Shown here one piece after another: positions 1 to 9,403 of a stretch of 64,000 bases of DNA. Location of the stretch: NCBI GenBank assembly GCA_947493175.1, contig CANLQD010000003.1, positions 62,001 through 126,000 on the forward strand, in the 5' to 3' direction. The stretch comes from an uncultured Flavobacteriaceae bacterium. GTDB lineage: Bacteria; Bacteroidota; Bacteroidia; Flavobacteriales; Flavobacteriaceae. The notes beneath the pieces are model-generated. The model ran no database searches, had not been told where the DNA came from, and saw only the letters and a list, made by a program, of their open reading frames with translations. Both the position numbers and the translations under genes were made by a program. The first letter of the stretch is position 1. Each line of letters opens with the position of its first letter.

Positions 1-47
1 GACACTAACTACTTTTCCTTTGCTCTTGCTCATTTTCCTGAATGGTT

Positions 48-1190
48 TCAGCTGCCTCTAAGTTTTCGGACCTCATCTTCTACCTTGGTGTACCACATCC
101 GGTCTTTAATTTCAAGGGCTCTTTTTCGATACTGTTCGGCTTTTACGGGATCATTCAATTTGTCATATATCTGGGCGATACCAAAATAAGCGGGCAAGTG
201 CATGTTATTAATTCCTAGGGAAAGTTCATATTGGCCAATAGCCTCCTCATAAAAGCCATTTTCCATTAGTTCACCTGCTGCTTTGTCTAGAGTTTCCAAG
301 TCCTTTATGTCCGAATCTAGCTGTAAATCGAAGACATCCTCCGATTTTAAGGTCATAAAAGAGCAGGGTACCTCCCGTATGACCTTTTCGGTTACGCTAC
401 CAATGATCAATCGATTCAGACCGGTTCTTCCTACCGTACCCATTACCAGCAGGTCGATCATTCTTCGGGAAATAGCACTTCGTATTTCTTTGGCGGGATT
501 GCCTTTCGGAGTTTCTTTGGTCCAATTTAAATCGGTAAGATTGAATTTGTCGAGAAATGCATCAAATCGTTCCCTATGCTGTGCCAACCGCACTTCGTTT
601 TCTTTCTCCAAATCTTCCTTAGAAATCAACCAATTTGAATCCCGTACTTCACAGACACTGAGGATGGTCAATTCTGCCCTAAACCTCCGAGTCATGGTAA
701 TGGCATTCTTCAAGGCGCGTTCCGACGCCTGGGAAAAATCGACCGGGCAAAGAATGTGATGTACGTTGAGGGGAATACCCGCCTTGGCCACAAATACCGG
801 CTTCCCACTTTTTTGAATAACGCGTTCGGTAGTAGTGCCCAAATGAACGGTGGCTCCCTGTAAACCTTCTCCCGAACCAACTAGAATCAAATTGGCATTG
901 ACCTTAACGGCTGCATTTACAATACACTCATGGGGAGACCCATATTCGAGTATTGAACCACCGATGGTTATTCCGGTATCCTGAAGGCGGCTTACCGTAC
1001 CTTCTAACTTTTCTTCAGCTTTCTTGATCACATGGGCCCGTACATTGTCGTTAATGATATCGTCTGGCAGCACGTGTATAGGGATTATGGTTGAATGAAA
1101 CACTGTTGCCAACTTAACAGCCGTTTCTTCCACCTGTTTGGAAGCGGCACTAAAGTCGTGCGCCCACAGAACTTTTTTTAGTAGTTTCAC
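48..1190 (-). CDS. Tandem universal stress protein with TPR-like C-terminal tail
   Basis: This 380-residue protein has two UspA domains (about 1-140 and 143-285). The second carries the ATP-binding signature GTVGRTG followed by a GS seven residues later; the first has a looser G-S-G-E-G / LGT version. Both predict a cytoplasmic nucleotide-binding stress protein. Residues about 295-370 are helical and resemble one or two TPR units (EEAIGQYELSLGI, LPAYFGIAQIYDKL), an extension the other Usp proteins here lack. The start is GTG at 1190; no in-frame ATG precedes the conserved beta-1 strand. It is divergent from the Usp gene at 1541. No FNR-like box is visible upstream, unlike most Usp genes in this window. 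Confidence 0.85.
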   Translation of the reverse strand: MKLLKKVLWAHDFSAASKQVEETAVKLATVFHSTIIPIHVLPDDIINDNVRAHVIKKAEEKLEGTVSRLQDTGITIGGSILEYGSPHECIVNAAVKVNANLILVGSGEGLQGATVHLGTTTERVIQKSGKPVFVAKAGIPLNVHHILCPVDFSQASERALKNAITMTRRFRAELTILSVCEVRDSNWLISKEDLEKENEVRLAQHRERFDAFLDKFNLTDLNWTKETPKGNPAKEIRSAISRRMIDLLVMGTVGRTGLNRLIIGSVTEKVIREVPCSFMTLKSEDVFDLQLDSDIKDLETLDKAAGELMENGFYEEAIGQYELSLGINNMHLPAYFGIAQIYDKLNDPVKAEQYRKRALEIKDRMWYTKVEDEVRKLRGS

Positions 1191-1318
1191 TTATATACGA
1201 ATTAAATGTTGTTGTTTTTTATTTTACATGCTAAAACCCGCTACATAGGTAGCTGATTCCTTGTTGAAAAAGTATTCTTTCCAGGAGACCATTTTAAATC
1301 GGTTTTTCCTTTCGACCC

Positions 1319-1512
1319 TAAAACTATCACCTAATTCTTTAGAGAAACTTAAGAACACAAAGTGAAATTTCGGTACGAAAAGATGACAGTTTCAATGCCC
1401 CGAAAAATGTGGGTCGTACCGATAGCGGTTTCATTGATACTAGGAACGATTCAAATAATACCTCGAGGTTTTTGCTTTCTAAAGTTTCTCTAAAGATTTG
1501 GTGATTATGTTT
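1319..1512. repeat. Intergenic element with long imperfect terminal inverted repeats (MITE-like)
   Basis: A perfect 14-bp inverted repeat (1337-1350 and 1482-1495) extends with a few mismatches and indels to about 27-38 bp per arm, out to roughly 1319 and 1512. Nested inside is a perfect 9-bp inverted repeat (1370-1378 and 1414-1422). No coding capacity is seen. The element fills most of the 350-bp gap between two divergent Usp genes. It could be a MITE remnant or a large hairpin in the leader region of the gene at 1541. No clear target-site duplication is visible. Confidence 0.5.
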
Positions 1513-1540
1513 ATGTCAGTAAAGTTTAAAACATATCATC

Positions 1541-2335
1541 ATGAACACGATTCTAGTTCCCGTTGACTTCTCTGAAACTTCGGCGAATGCATTGTCTTAC
1601 GCCGTTCAATTATTTGGACCCACATCACTCAAAATTTGGGTGCTACATGTGTACGACACCCGGTCAAAAGCAGCTTTGTTAATGAAAAGCATCGACGGAG
1701 TGCTCGAAAAAAATGCGCTCAACAAGATGGATGAATTAATACAAGGGATGCAAACCGCATATCCCGAAGTAACATTCAAACCACAATTATTAAAAGGTGA
1801 TGCAGTTTCCGAGATTGCTTTAATGGCCAATAGTGGCGAATTTGATTTTATTGTAATGGGCACCAAAGGAGCCAGCGGACTTAAGGAGGTTTTTATGGGT
1901 AGCGTAGCCGGTGGTGTTGTTTCTAGGTCCACAACCCCCTTAATCGTGGTTCCTACCGGTTATAGCTTCCGGGCTTTGGATGAGATTGTCTTTGCCATGG
2001 GTAACGATTCATTTTCCGATACGACGGTCGCTCCATTAAAATCTATTGTAAAAAAACACCAAAGTAAGGTCAAGGTTTTACACATAGCCGAGAAAAAGGC
2101 TTCCAATCTTGATATTCCATTGAATCATATAGCTGATTTAAACCCTTCTATAGATTACGCCTTTGGTACTGGGAATACAAATAAGGACTTAAACGCCTAT
2201 TTGATGAAAGATTTTGCAGGTCTTTTGTGTATGATTCGAACCAAAAAAGGCTTTATGGCGCGCTTGCTAAGCGATAGTGTTACCCTAAAACAGACCTTTA
2301 ATAGTCCTGTACCTATACTGATTCTAAATGCATAG
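1541..2335 (+). CDS. Universal stress protein, tandem UspA type
   Basis: This 264-residue cytoplasmic protein starts with the typical beta-1 strand (ILVPVDFSETSANAL). Residues about 1-140 form a complete UspA domain with the nucleotide motif GTKGASG and a downstream GS, which predicts ATP binding. Residues about 150-264 form a second, degenerate Usp half without a clear ATP motif. This is the usual Bacteroidota two-domain form of about 270-285 residues. It lies 75 bp before sdhC on the same strand and so may be read together with the sdh genes. A box-plus-23-bp arrangement like that of the other Usp genes was looked for upstream and not found. Confidence 0.88.
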   Translation: MNTILVPVDFSETSANALSYAVQLFGPTSLKIWVLHVYDTRSKAALLMKSIDGVLEKNALNKMDELIQGMQTAYPEVTFKPQLLKGDAVSEIALMANSGEFDFIVMGTKGASGLKEVFMGSVAGGVVSRSTTPLIVVPTGYSFRALDEIVFAMGNDSFSDTTVAPLKSIVKKHQSKVKVLHIAEKKASNLDIPLNHIADLNPSIDYAFGTGNTNKDLNAYLMKDFAGLLCMIRTKKGFMARLLSDSVTLKQTFNSPVPILILNA

Positions 2336-2410
2336 GCCAAAATATGCAAAGGGTATAAATGAGAAGATTCCACAAGAAAAGGACACATGTGAACCAACCT
2401 TGACAAAACC

Positions 2411-3064
2411 ATGTTTCTAAAAAAAACAATGATTGCGCTTACCGGCCTATTCCTATGCATTTTTTTGATTGTGCACCTATCGGCGAACAGTATTCTATTA
2501 CTTCCTGAGGAAACAGCACGCAGATTATATAATTCATATGCAACCACCTTACGCGAAAGTCCGTTGATCAAGGTAGTTTCTTATGTATTGTACCTGTCTA
2601 TTGTGCTTCATATGATGTATGCCCTGAGGATTACCCTTGCAAATAGAAAGGCGAAACCCCAACCCTATCTAGTAAATAAATCCAACGAGAATAGCAGTTG
2701 GACATCGCAGAATATGGGCTTTATCGGTTTGTTGATCTTACTTTTCCTAATTGTGCATCTGGCTAACTTCTGGGCGCGCATCAAATTGGGTATAGGCGAT
2801 ACAGTGGGTCTAGATGCCAGCGGTCAAAAAGATGTTTATGAAATTACGTATCATCTTTTTCAAAATATTTATTTCGTTTTGTTCTACACAATCCTAATGA
2901 TCCCTTTAGGTCTGCACCTGAATCATGGATTAAAAAGTGCCTTCAAAACCTTGGGGTTTTATCACCGGAAAGGCCTACGGATAGTGGCCAAAATTTCGTT
3001 GGTCTATGCCTTAATTATGGCCATAGGATTCGGTATCATACCCTTGATCGTATTCTTAAAATGA
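2411..3064 (+). CDS. sdhC: Succinate dehydrogenase/fumarate reductase cytochrome b subunit (b558 type)
   Basis: This 217-residue membrane protein has about five transmembrane helices. Histidines lie within or at the ends of helices ([33 protein letters not shown]), as expected for the two b haems of single-subunit b558 anchors found in Bacteroidota. It anchors SdhA and SdhB in the inner membrane and passes electrons to or from quinone. The stop overlaps the start of sdhA (ATGA), so the two are translationally coupled. Direction of catalysis (succinate oxidation or fumarate reduction) cannot be read from the sequence. Confidence 0.92.
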   Translation: MFLKKTMIALTGLFLCIFLIVHLSANSILLLPEETARRLYNSYATTLRESPLIKVVSYVLYLSIVLHMMYALRITLANRKAKPQPYLVNKSNENSSWTSQNMGFIGLLILLFLIVHLANFWARIKLGIGDTVGLDASGQKDVYEITYHLFQNIYFVLFYTILMIPLGLHLNHGLKSAFKTLGFYHRKGLRIVAKISLVYALIMAIGFGIIPLIVFLK

Positions 3065-4977
3065 TTCAAAAGCTCGATTCAAAAATTCCAGACGGTCCTT
3101 TAGAGAATAAATGGCGTAATTACCAGATCAAGTCGCGGCTTATCAATCCTACCAACAAGAAAAAACTGAATATTATTGTGGTCGGTTCAGGTCTTGCAGG
3201 TGCCGGCGCAGCTGCTACCTTGGCAGAATTAGGATATGATGTACAATGTTTTTGCTACCAAGACTCTGCAAGAAGAGCACACTCGGTGGCGGCACAGGGA
3301 GGTATCAATGCTGCTAAAAATTATCAACATGATGGTGATAGTATATGGCGAATGTTCTACGATACCTTAAAAGGGGGCGACTTTAGATCTCGTGAAGCGA
3401 ATGTATATCGGTTGGCCGAACTTTCGTCCCCATTAATAGACCATTATGTACAACAGGGGGTACCTTTTGCCCGCGAATATGGTGGGGTACTGGTAAATCG
3501 CAGCTTTGGAGGCGTACAGGTACAACGAACTTTTTACGCTCGTGGTCAAACTGGCCAACAGTTACTAGTCGCTGCCTATTCGCAATTGTATAAAATGAAA
3601 CGTGCCAAAAAAGTGACCATATTCGCCCGTCATGAACTATTGGATATCGTAAGGATCGATGGAAAAGCAAAAGGGATTATTACAAGAGACCTGGTAAACG
3701 GGAAATTAAAACGTTTTGCGGCCGATGCCGTAGTTCTGGCAACCGGCGGGTACTCCCGGGTTTTTAGACTTTCGACACTGGCTATCGGTTGTAATTGTAC
3801 CGCTATATGGAAAGCTTTTAAACGTGGGGCCTTTTTTGCCGCACCGAGTTTTACGCAGATACATCCGACTGCATTGCCCCAAACGAGTGCAGCCCAGTCT
3901 AAACTGACCTTAATGTCCGAATCACTTCGGAATGACGGACGCATTTGGGTACCCAAAAGAAAAGATGAGCCACGTGCCCCTAATGAGATTCCTGAAAAAG
4001 AAAGAGATTATTATTTGGAACGACGTTATCCCAGTTTTGGAAATTTGGCCCCACGGGACATTGCTTCCCGGGCCGCTAAAGAGCGTATCGATAAGGGCTA
4101 TGGTGTTGGTAGGCTCAAGAATGCGGTATACTTGGATTTTAAACATGCCATTGAACGTTTCGGCATAGACACCATTCAGGACCGATACGGTAACCTGTTT
4201 AAAATGTACAAAAAGATCACCGGGGTAGATGCCTACAAAGAACCCATGCAGATTTCCCCTGCGGCCCATTTTTCTATGGGCGGCCTTTGGGTCGATTATG
4301 AACTGATGACCTCTTTACCTGGCTTATACGCTATTGGAGAGTGCAACTTTTCAGACCATGGGGCTAACCGCTTAGGGGCAAACTCTTTGTTACAAGCCAG
4401 TATCGACGGCTATTTCATATTGCCCAACACCATTAACAATTATTTGGTGAATATTCTCGAAGAGCAACAACCGACCATCGAACACCCTGAATTTGAAAAA
4501 GTTGAAAGCGAAGTAAAAAAACACATTGACAGATTACTTACCATAAACGGAAGTAAGACAGTAGACCATTTTCACCGAGAACTAGGGAAGGTTATGTGGC
4601 AAGAATGTGCCATGAGCCGAAACAAAAAAGGGCTTGAAAGCGCAATTTCCTCCATTGAGGAAATTAGAGAAGCCTTTTGGACAGATGTCAAGATAACCGG
4701 CAGTGCCCAAGAGATGAACCCCGAACTGGAAAAAGCCCTGCGTTTGGCCGATTTTTTAGAGCTGGGACTTTTAATGTGTACGGATGCCCTGCAACGGGAA
4801 GAGTCGTGCGGTGCCCACTTTCGCGAGGAATACCAAACCAAGGAAGGCGAAGCATTGCGAAGGGATGATACCTATAGTTATGTGTCGGCTTGGGAATACA
4901 ACAAAGGAAACTTTGAACTACATAAGGAAGCACTCACATTTGAACATGTGCAACCCGCCGTTCGCAACTATAAATAA
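3061..4977 (+). CDS. sdhA: Succinate dehydrogenase/fumarate reductase flavoprotein subunit
   Basis: This 638-residue FAD subunit carries the N-terminal dinucleotide fold ([19 protein letters not shown], about residue 40), the covalent-FAD histidine motif HSVAAQGG, the substrate-site motif HPTALP, and the C-terminal FAD-contact motif [11 protein letters not shown]. It interconverts succinate and fumarate in the TCA cycle and respiratory chain on the cytoplasmic face of the membrane. It overlaps sdhC by 4 bp and is followed 46 bp later by sdhB, giving a C-A-B order usual for Bacteroidota. The length is normal for the family. Confidence 0.95.
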   Translation: MIQKLDSKIPDGPLENKWRNYQIKSRLINPTNKKKLNIIVVGSGLAGAGAAATLAELGYDVQCFCYQDSARRAHSVAAQGGINAAKNYQHDGDSIWRMFYDTLKGGDFRSREANVYRLAELSSPLIDHYVQQGVPFAREYGGVLVNRSFGGVQVQRTFYARGQTGQQLLVAAYSQLYKMKRAKKVTIFARHELLDIVRIDGKAKGIITRDLVNGKLKRFAADAVVLATGGYSRVFRLSTLAIGCNCTAIWKAFKRGAFFAAPSFTQIHPTALPQTSAAQSKLTLMSESLRNDGRIWVPKRKDEPRAPNEIPEKERDYYLERRYPSFGNLAPRDIASRAAKERIDKGYGVGRLKNAVYLDFKHAIERFGIDTIQDRYGNLFKMYKKITGVDAYKEPMQISPAAHFSMGGLWVDYELMTSLPGLYAIGECNFSDHGANRLGANSLLQASIDGYFILPNTINNYLVNILEEQQPTIEHPEFEKVESEVKKHIDRLLTINGSKTVDHFHRELGKVMWQECAMSRNKKGLESAISSIEEIREAFWTDVKITGSAQEMNPELEKALRLADFLELGLLMCTDALQREESCGAHFREEYQTKEGEALRRDDTYSYVSAWEYNKGNFELHKEALTFEHVQPAVRNYK

Positions 4978-5023
4978 TGAATGACTACTTCGTATAACGC
5001 CTATACAAAAACCATATAACAAG

Positions 5024-5767
5024 ATGAAAGTAACGTTCAAGATTTGGAGACAAGCACATTCCGATGCAAAAGGGGAATTTAAGCCATACGAGGTAAATGG
5101 GCTTACCGAAGACATGTCATTTTTGGAGGCTTTGGATCACTTGAACGAACACTTGGTGCGGTCTAATGAAAAAGTGATAGCCTACGAATACGACTGCCGA
5201 GAGGGCATCTGTGGTCAATGCGGACTGTTCATCAATGGGAGGGCGCATGGGCCGCATCCTCATATGACCACTTGTCAACTGCATATGCGAAGTTTTAAAA
5301 ATGGGGACACCATCATCGTAGAGCCATGGAGGGCAAAGGCATTTCCGGTAATCAAAGACCTTATAGTCGACCGTTCAGCTTTCGACAGAATCATTGAACA
5401 AGGTGGTTTTATAAGTGCACAAACAGGTACTGCAGCAGAAGCCAATTCGATTCTTATCGGGAAAAAGGTAGCTGACAAGGCGATGGATGCCGCAGCCTGT
5501 ATCGGATGCGGTGCCTGTGTTGCCACCTGTAAGAATGCATCGGCCGCTCTTTTTACCTCGGCAAAGATCAATCATTTGAACAGCTTACCGCAAGGTCATC
5601 AAGAGGCCAATAAAAGAGCGATAGAAATGACTGCTCAAATGGAACTTGAAGGGTTTGGAAGCTGTACGTTCACCGGTGCTTGCGAAGTCGAATGTCCGGA
5701 GAGAATCCCAATAACCAACATTGCAGAAATGAATGCAAGGCGTACGAAGGCGAAATGGATGGGCTGA
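5024..5767 (+). CDS. sdhB: Succinate dehydrogenase/fumarate reductase iron-sulfur subunit
   Basis: This 247-residue protein has an N-terminal plant-type ferredoxin domain (CREGICGQCGLF with a later C, for the [2Fe-2S] cluster). Its C-terminal domain has two cysteine runs (CIGCGACVATC and CTFTGACEVECPE) for the [4Fe-4S] and [3Fe-4S] clusters. It relays electrons between SdhA and the cytochrome b anchor. It is the last gene of sdhCAB. The next gene starts 164 bp downstream in the same direction and belongs to sugar catabolism. Confidence 0.95.
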   Translation: MKVTFKIWRQAHSDAKGEFKPYEVNGLTEDMSFLEALDHLNEHLVRSNEKVIAYEYDCREGICGQCGLFINGRAHGPHPHMTTCQLHMRSFKNGDTIIVEPWRAKAFPVIKDLIVDRSAFDRIIEQGGFISAQTGTAAEANSILIGKKVADKAMDAAACIGCGACVATCKNASAALFTSAKINHLNSLPQGHQEANKRAIEMTAQMELEGFGSCTFTGACEVECPERIPITNIAEMNARRTKAKWMG

Positions 5768-5931
5768 TAGCGAAGTATCGGATTCTAAAACAGGGGTGGT
5801 CTCATTGAACATACGATGCCCTATTGCATGGTATAGCCCATCTTTTTATGACCATACCAGTACAGTACAGGATGGAAAACCGAAGTACCCACAGTACCTT
5901 AGTACAAACAAAATGTATTAAGTATTTCGTT

Positions 5932-8037
5932 ATGGCCAATTCAATAAAAAAATTCAAACATGTAGATTACCTATGGGATGATGCTAAAGTAGCTGCTTTG
6001 GGTGACGACCAAGTAGCACTGTTCCTTTATCGTTCCAATATACTAGGGGCAGATTTACGCATTACCAATTACGGCGGGGGCAACACCAGTTGCAAGACCA
6101 TTGAAAAAGACCCATTGACCAATCAAGAGGTCGAGGTAATGTGGGTCAAAGGTTCGGGAGGGGATATTGGAACTTTGACCCGTTCGGGCATTGCAGGACT
6201 TTACACGGAAAGACTCAGAGACTTAAAAAATGTCTATGGAGGTTTGGAAGATGAAGACCGCATGGTGGGGCTTTTTAACCACTGTATTTACGATCTTGAT
6301 AGCAAAGCTCCCTCTATAGACACCCCACTTCATGGATTATTGCCTTTTAAACATATAGACCACTTACACCCCGATGCACTGATCGCAGTTGCCGCTGCCA
6401 GGGATAGTGAAAAGGTTACCAAGGAAATATGGGGAGATACCATGGGTTGGGTACCATGGCAACGACCCGGTTTTGATTTGGGGCTGCAATTGGAAAAATG
6501 CCTTAACGACCATCCAGGAATCCGGGGCATCGTTTTAGGGAGTCATGGGCTTTTCACCTGGGGAGATACCTCCTATGAATGCTATATGAATAGTTTGGAG
6601 GTAATCGAAATGGCTTCTGAGTATATCGACACTAAAATCAAGGAAAACGACGCTGTTTTTGGCGGACAAAAGGTTCAAAGCCTCCCAAGTGCAGATCGTA
6701 AGGAAAAAGCTGCGCAATTAATGCCTTTACTACGAGGGCTTTGCTCTTCGGAAAATCGGATGATCGGCCATTTCACAGACAACGACGTGGTGTTGGAATA
6801 CATCAACAGCCACGATTTGGAACGTCTGGCACCCATGGGAACCTCTTGCCCGGATCACTTTTTAAGAACTAAAATACAACCGTTGGTGCTTCAATTGGAT
6901 ACTTCGGAAGAAATCACCGATACCGATTCCATCTTAAAAAAATTGGAGCCAGCCTTTGAAAACTACCGTGCGGAGTACAAAGCCTATTATGACACTTGCA
7001 AACGTTCGAACAGTCCTGCCATGCGCGACCCAAATCCGGTAATTATTATCTATCCGGGCATCGGCATGTTCAGTTTTGCAAAAAACAAACAAACCGCAAG
7101 GGTGGCCAGTGAATTTTATATCAACGCCATTAACGTAATGCGGGGTGCGGAAGCCATTACGGAATATACCTCCTTACCAAGACAGGAAGCTTTCGACATT
7201 GAATATTGGTTGTTAGAAGAAGCCAAATTACAACGAATGCCCAAAGAAAAACCCTTATCGCGAAAGGTGGCCTTGGTCACGGGGGCGGGCGGAGGCATCG
7301 GCAAGGCTATTGCCGATAAATTAGCCGCGGAAGGGGCTAATGTGGTATTGTCCGATATTGTTGAGGAACGACTTCAAGAGGCCATACAAAGCTATCAAAA
7401 CGATACGGCTAGTTATGCGCTATGTGATGTAACGAAAAGTGAATCCATCGCCGAGGCCTACAAAAAGGTTTGTCTGGATTTCGGCGGGGTAGACATCGTC
7501 GTCCACAGTGCAGGATTGGCCATATCCAAACCGTTGGAAGCTACTACGGAAGCCGATTGGGACTTACTGCAAAATGTATTGGTCAAAGGCCAGTTCGAAC
7601 TTGCCAAACAAGCAGTGGCCATTATGCGCCAACAAGATTTGGGCGGCGATATCATTAGTATTGCCAGTAAAAACGGATTGGTAGCTGGGCCTAACAATAT
7701 CGGGTACGGGACCTCAAAAGCAGCCCAGCAGCATATGGCGCGTTTGTTAGCAGCAGAACTTGGGAGCAGTAAGATTCGGGTAAATACGGTGAACCCCGAT
7801 GGGGTTATCGTCGGTAGTAAAATATGGGAAGGTGATTGGGCCGAAGGTAGGGCCAAAGCGTACGGTATCAGCGTCGAAGAATTACCTGCACATTATGCCA
7901 AACGCAATCTATTAAACGAAATCATTTATCCAGAGGATATCGCCAACGGCGTCTTTGCCTGTGTGGCCATTCTAAATAAGACTACCGGAAACATCATCAA
8001 CGTCGATGGTGGTATGGCCAACGCCTTTGTACGATAG
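5932..8037 (+). CDS. Bifunctional rhamnulose-1-phosphate aldolase/short-chain dehydrogenase
   Basis: This 701-residue fusion has an N-terminal class II aldolase domain (about 1-430) with the motifs YGGGNTSCK, HPDAL and GSHGLFTW that include the metal-binding histidines. The C-terminal short-chain dehydrogenase domain (about 443-701) has the glycine-rich NAD motif VTGAGGGIGKA and the YxxxK active site (YGTSK, about 591). In rhamnose catabolism such fusions cleave L-rhamnulose-1-phosphate to DHAP and L-lactaldehyde, and oxidise the lactaldehyde. An in-frame upstream ATG at 5824 exists, but the family begins at the ATG at 5932, followed by MANSIKKFKHVDYLWDD. It is the first gene of a rhamnose operon. 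Confidence 0.9.
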   Translation: MANSIKKFKHVDYLWDDAKVAALGDDQVALFLYRSNILGADLRITNYGGGNTSCKTIEKDPLTNQEVEVMWVKGSGGDIGTLTRSGIAGLYTERLRDLKNVYGGLEDEDRMVGLFNHCIYDLDSKAPSIDTPLHGLLPFKHIDHLHPDALIAVAAARDSEKVTKEIWGDTMGWVPWQRPGFDLGLQLEKCLNDHPGIRGIVLGSHGLFTWGDTSYECYMNSLEVIEMASEYIDTKIKENDAVFGGQKVQSLPSADRKEKAAQLMPLLRGLCSSENRMIGHFTDNDVVLEYINSHDLERLAPMGTSCPDHFLRTKIQPLVLQLDTSEEITDTDSILKKLEPAFENYRAEYKAYYDTCKRSNSPAMRDPNPVIIIYPGIGMFSFAKNKQTARVASEFYINAINVMRGAEAITEYTSLPRQEAFDIEYWLLEEAKLQRMPKEKPLSRKVALVTGAGGGIGKAIADKLAAEGANVVLSDIVEERLQEAIQSYQNDTASYALCDVTKSESIAEAYKKVCLDFGGVDIVVHSAGLAISKPLEATTEADWDLLQNVLVKGQFELAKQAVAIMRQQDLGGDIISIASKNGLVAGPNNIGYGTSKAAQQHMARLLAAELGSSKIRVNTVNPDGVIVGSKIWEGDWAEGRAKAYGISVEELPAHYAKRNLLNEIIYPEDIANGVFACVAILNKTTGNIINVDGGMANAFVR

Positions 8038-8058
8038 TTTTTTTGAGCTAGTTTTTTT

Positions 8059-8094
8059 AACTTCCATGGGTTTATGATGCCTATGGAAGTTTTT
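8059..8094 (+). terminator. Hairpin terminator/attenuator between aldolase and isomerase genes
   Basis: The two arms form a 12-bp stem with one mismatch (AACTTCCATGGG / CCTATGGAAGTT), followed by a T-run; a further T-run lies on the 5' side. It sits in the 75-bp gap between two genes of one pathway, so it may reduce rather than end transcription into rhaI. Confidence 0.65.
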
Positions 8095-8112
8095 ATCCAC
8101 TAATCGCATTTT

Positions 8113-9393
8113 ATGAAAATAACACCACAACACATTCAAGATATCAACCATAGTTATTTATCTGACCATAAAGATGGTTTTGATTTTTTAACAAATTCGC
8201 TCGCAGCAAGGGGACACGACATTCCATCGATCTTGAAAAAATTAGGGGATTTTCAAGTGGCGATACCCAGTTGGGCCCTTGGTGCCGGCGGCACCCGATT
8301 CGGTCGTTTCGGATTTCAGGGGGAACCGGCCAGTTTGGAGCAAAAAATAGATGATGTGGGTATCCTACATGCGTTGACCCAAACCGCGGGTGCCATATCA
8401 TTACATATTCCCTGGGATGTACCAAAAGATTACAATGCCATCAAAGAAAGAGCCGCCGCTCATCGTATTCTCTTCGATGCCGTCAATTCCAATACCTTTC
8501 AGGATCAAAAAAATGCCAAGGGAAGTTATAAATTCGGTTCGTTGAGCAATACCAACAAGTCGGTTCGCGAACAGGCCATAGCACACAATAAAGAGGTTAT
8601 TGCCATAGGAGAGCGACTTGGTTCTAAAAGCTTAACGGTATGGTTGGCCGATGGGGCGAACTTTCCGGGACAAAGCAACTTTCAAACGGCCCTGCAGCAT
8701 ACCCAAGACAGTCTACAGCAAATCTACAAGGCACTTCCGAACGATTGGAAGGTGTTTATCGAATACAAGCCCTACGAACCGAACTTCTACAGTACCGTCA
8801 TCCAAGATTGGGGCACCTCCTATATGCTGGCAACGGCATGTGGGGAAAAGGCCTATACCTTGGTAGATTTGGGACATCATTTGCCCAATTCCAACATTGA
8901 ACAAATTGTTTCTACCTTAATGCTCCAAGGTAAATTGGGCGGCTTTCATTTTAACGATAGTAAATACGGGGATGACGACTTGACCGTAGGCAGTGTGAAA
9001 CCTTACGCCCTATTTCTGATTTTTAATGCGCTTGTCTATGGTATGGAAAACAATCCACAAAACCCCTACCCCGCTTGGATGATCGATGCCAGCCATAACA
9101 TCAAGGACCCACTGGAAGATCTTATACAGTCTTTGGAAGCCATTCAAGAGGCCTATGCAAAAGCCTTGTTGATCGATCAGGGGCTATTGAGACAGGCTCA
9201 GGAAGCACACGATGTAACCCTATGTCAGGAACTTCTGCAAGACGCCTATCGAACCGATGTTCGGCCTTTGTTGCGCCAGGCAAGATTAGACGGTGGCGGT
9301 TCTTTGCACCCGTTGAAAGCCTATCGTGAACTGAACGTACGTCGTCAACTGATTCAGGAAAGAGGTGCCGATTCGGTTGCCACCGGACTTTAA
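8113..9393 (+). CDS. rhaI: L-rhamnose isomerase, TIM-barrel (RhaI type)
   Basis: This 426-residue xylose-isomerase-like TIM barrel resembles the RhaI-type rhamnose/sugar isomerases rather than E. coli RhaA. Expected metal and substrate residues appear in EYKPYEPNFY (about 216), DLGHH (about 251) and HFNDSKYGDDD (about 278). The reaction is L-rhamnose to L-rhamnulose in the cytoplasm. It lies between the aldolase/dehydrogenase and an FGGY kinase, which supports rhamnose as the substrate, although this family can act on other sugars. Its stop lies 10 bp before the kinase start. Confidence 0.85.
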   Translation: MKITPQHIQDINHSYLSDHKDGFDFLTNSLAARGHDIPSILKKLGDFQVAIPSWALGAGGTRFGRFGFQGEPASLEQKIDDVGILHALTQTAGAISLHIPWDVPKDYNAIKERAAAHRILFDAVNSNTFQDQKNAKGSYKFGSLSNTNKSVREQAIAHNKEVIAIGERLGSKSLTVWLADGANFPGQSNFQTALQHTQDSLQQIYKALPNDWKVFIEYKPYEPNFYSTVIQDWGTSYMLATACGEKAYTLVDLGHHLPNSNIEQIVSTLMLQGKLGGFHFNDSKYGDDDLTVGSVKPYALFLIFNALVYGMENNPQNPYPAWMIDASHNIKDPLEDLIQSLEAIQEAYAKALLIDQGLLRQAQEAHDVTLCQELLQDAYRTDVRPLLRQARLDGGGSLHPLKAYRELNVRRQLIQERGADSVATGL

Positions 9394-9403
9394 GGGTATC
9401 GAA

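Noticed and set aside
1500..1518. TGAT...GTCA half-sites before the Usp gene at 1541
   Set aside because: The half-sites are 9 bp apart instead of 4 and no -7 element follows at 23 bp.
2197..2571. Antisense open frame over the Usp end and sdhC
   Set aside because: It overlaps two well-supported genes and has no domain; the same applies to the other long antisense frames over nosZ, sdhA, ccoN and ccoI.
5824..5931. Upstream ATG start for the rhamnulose aldolase/dehydrogenase
   Set aside because: The extra 36 residues have no similarity to the family, while a good start lies at 5932.
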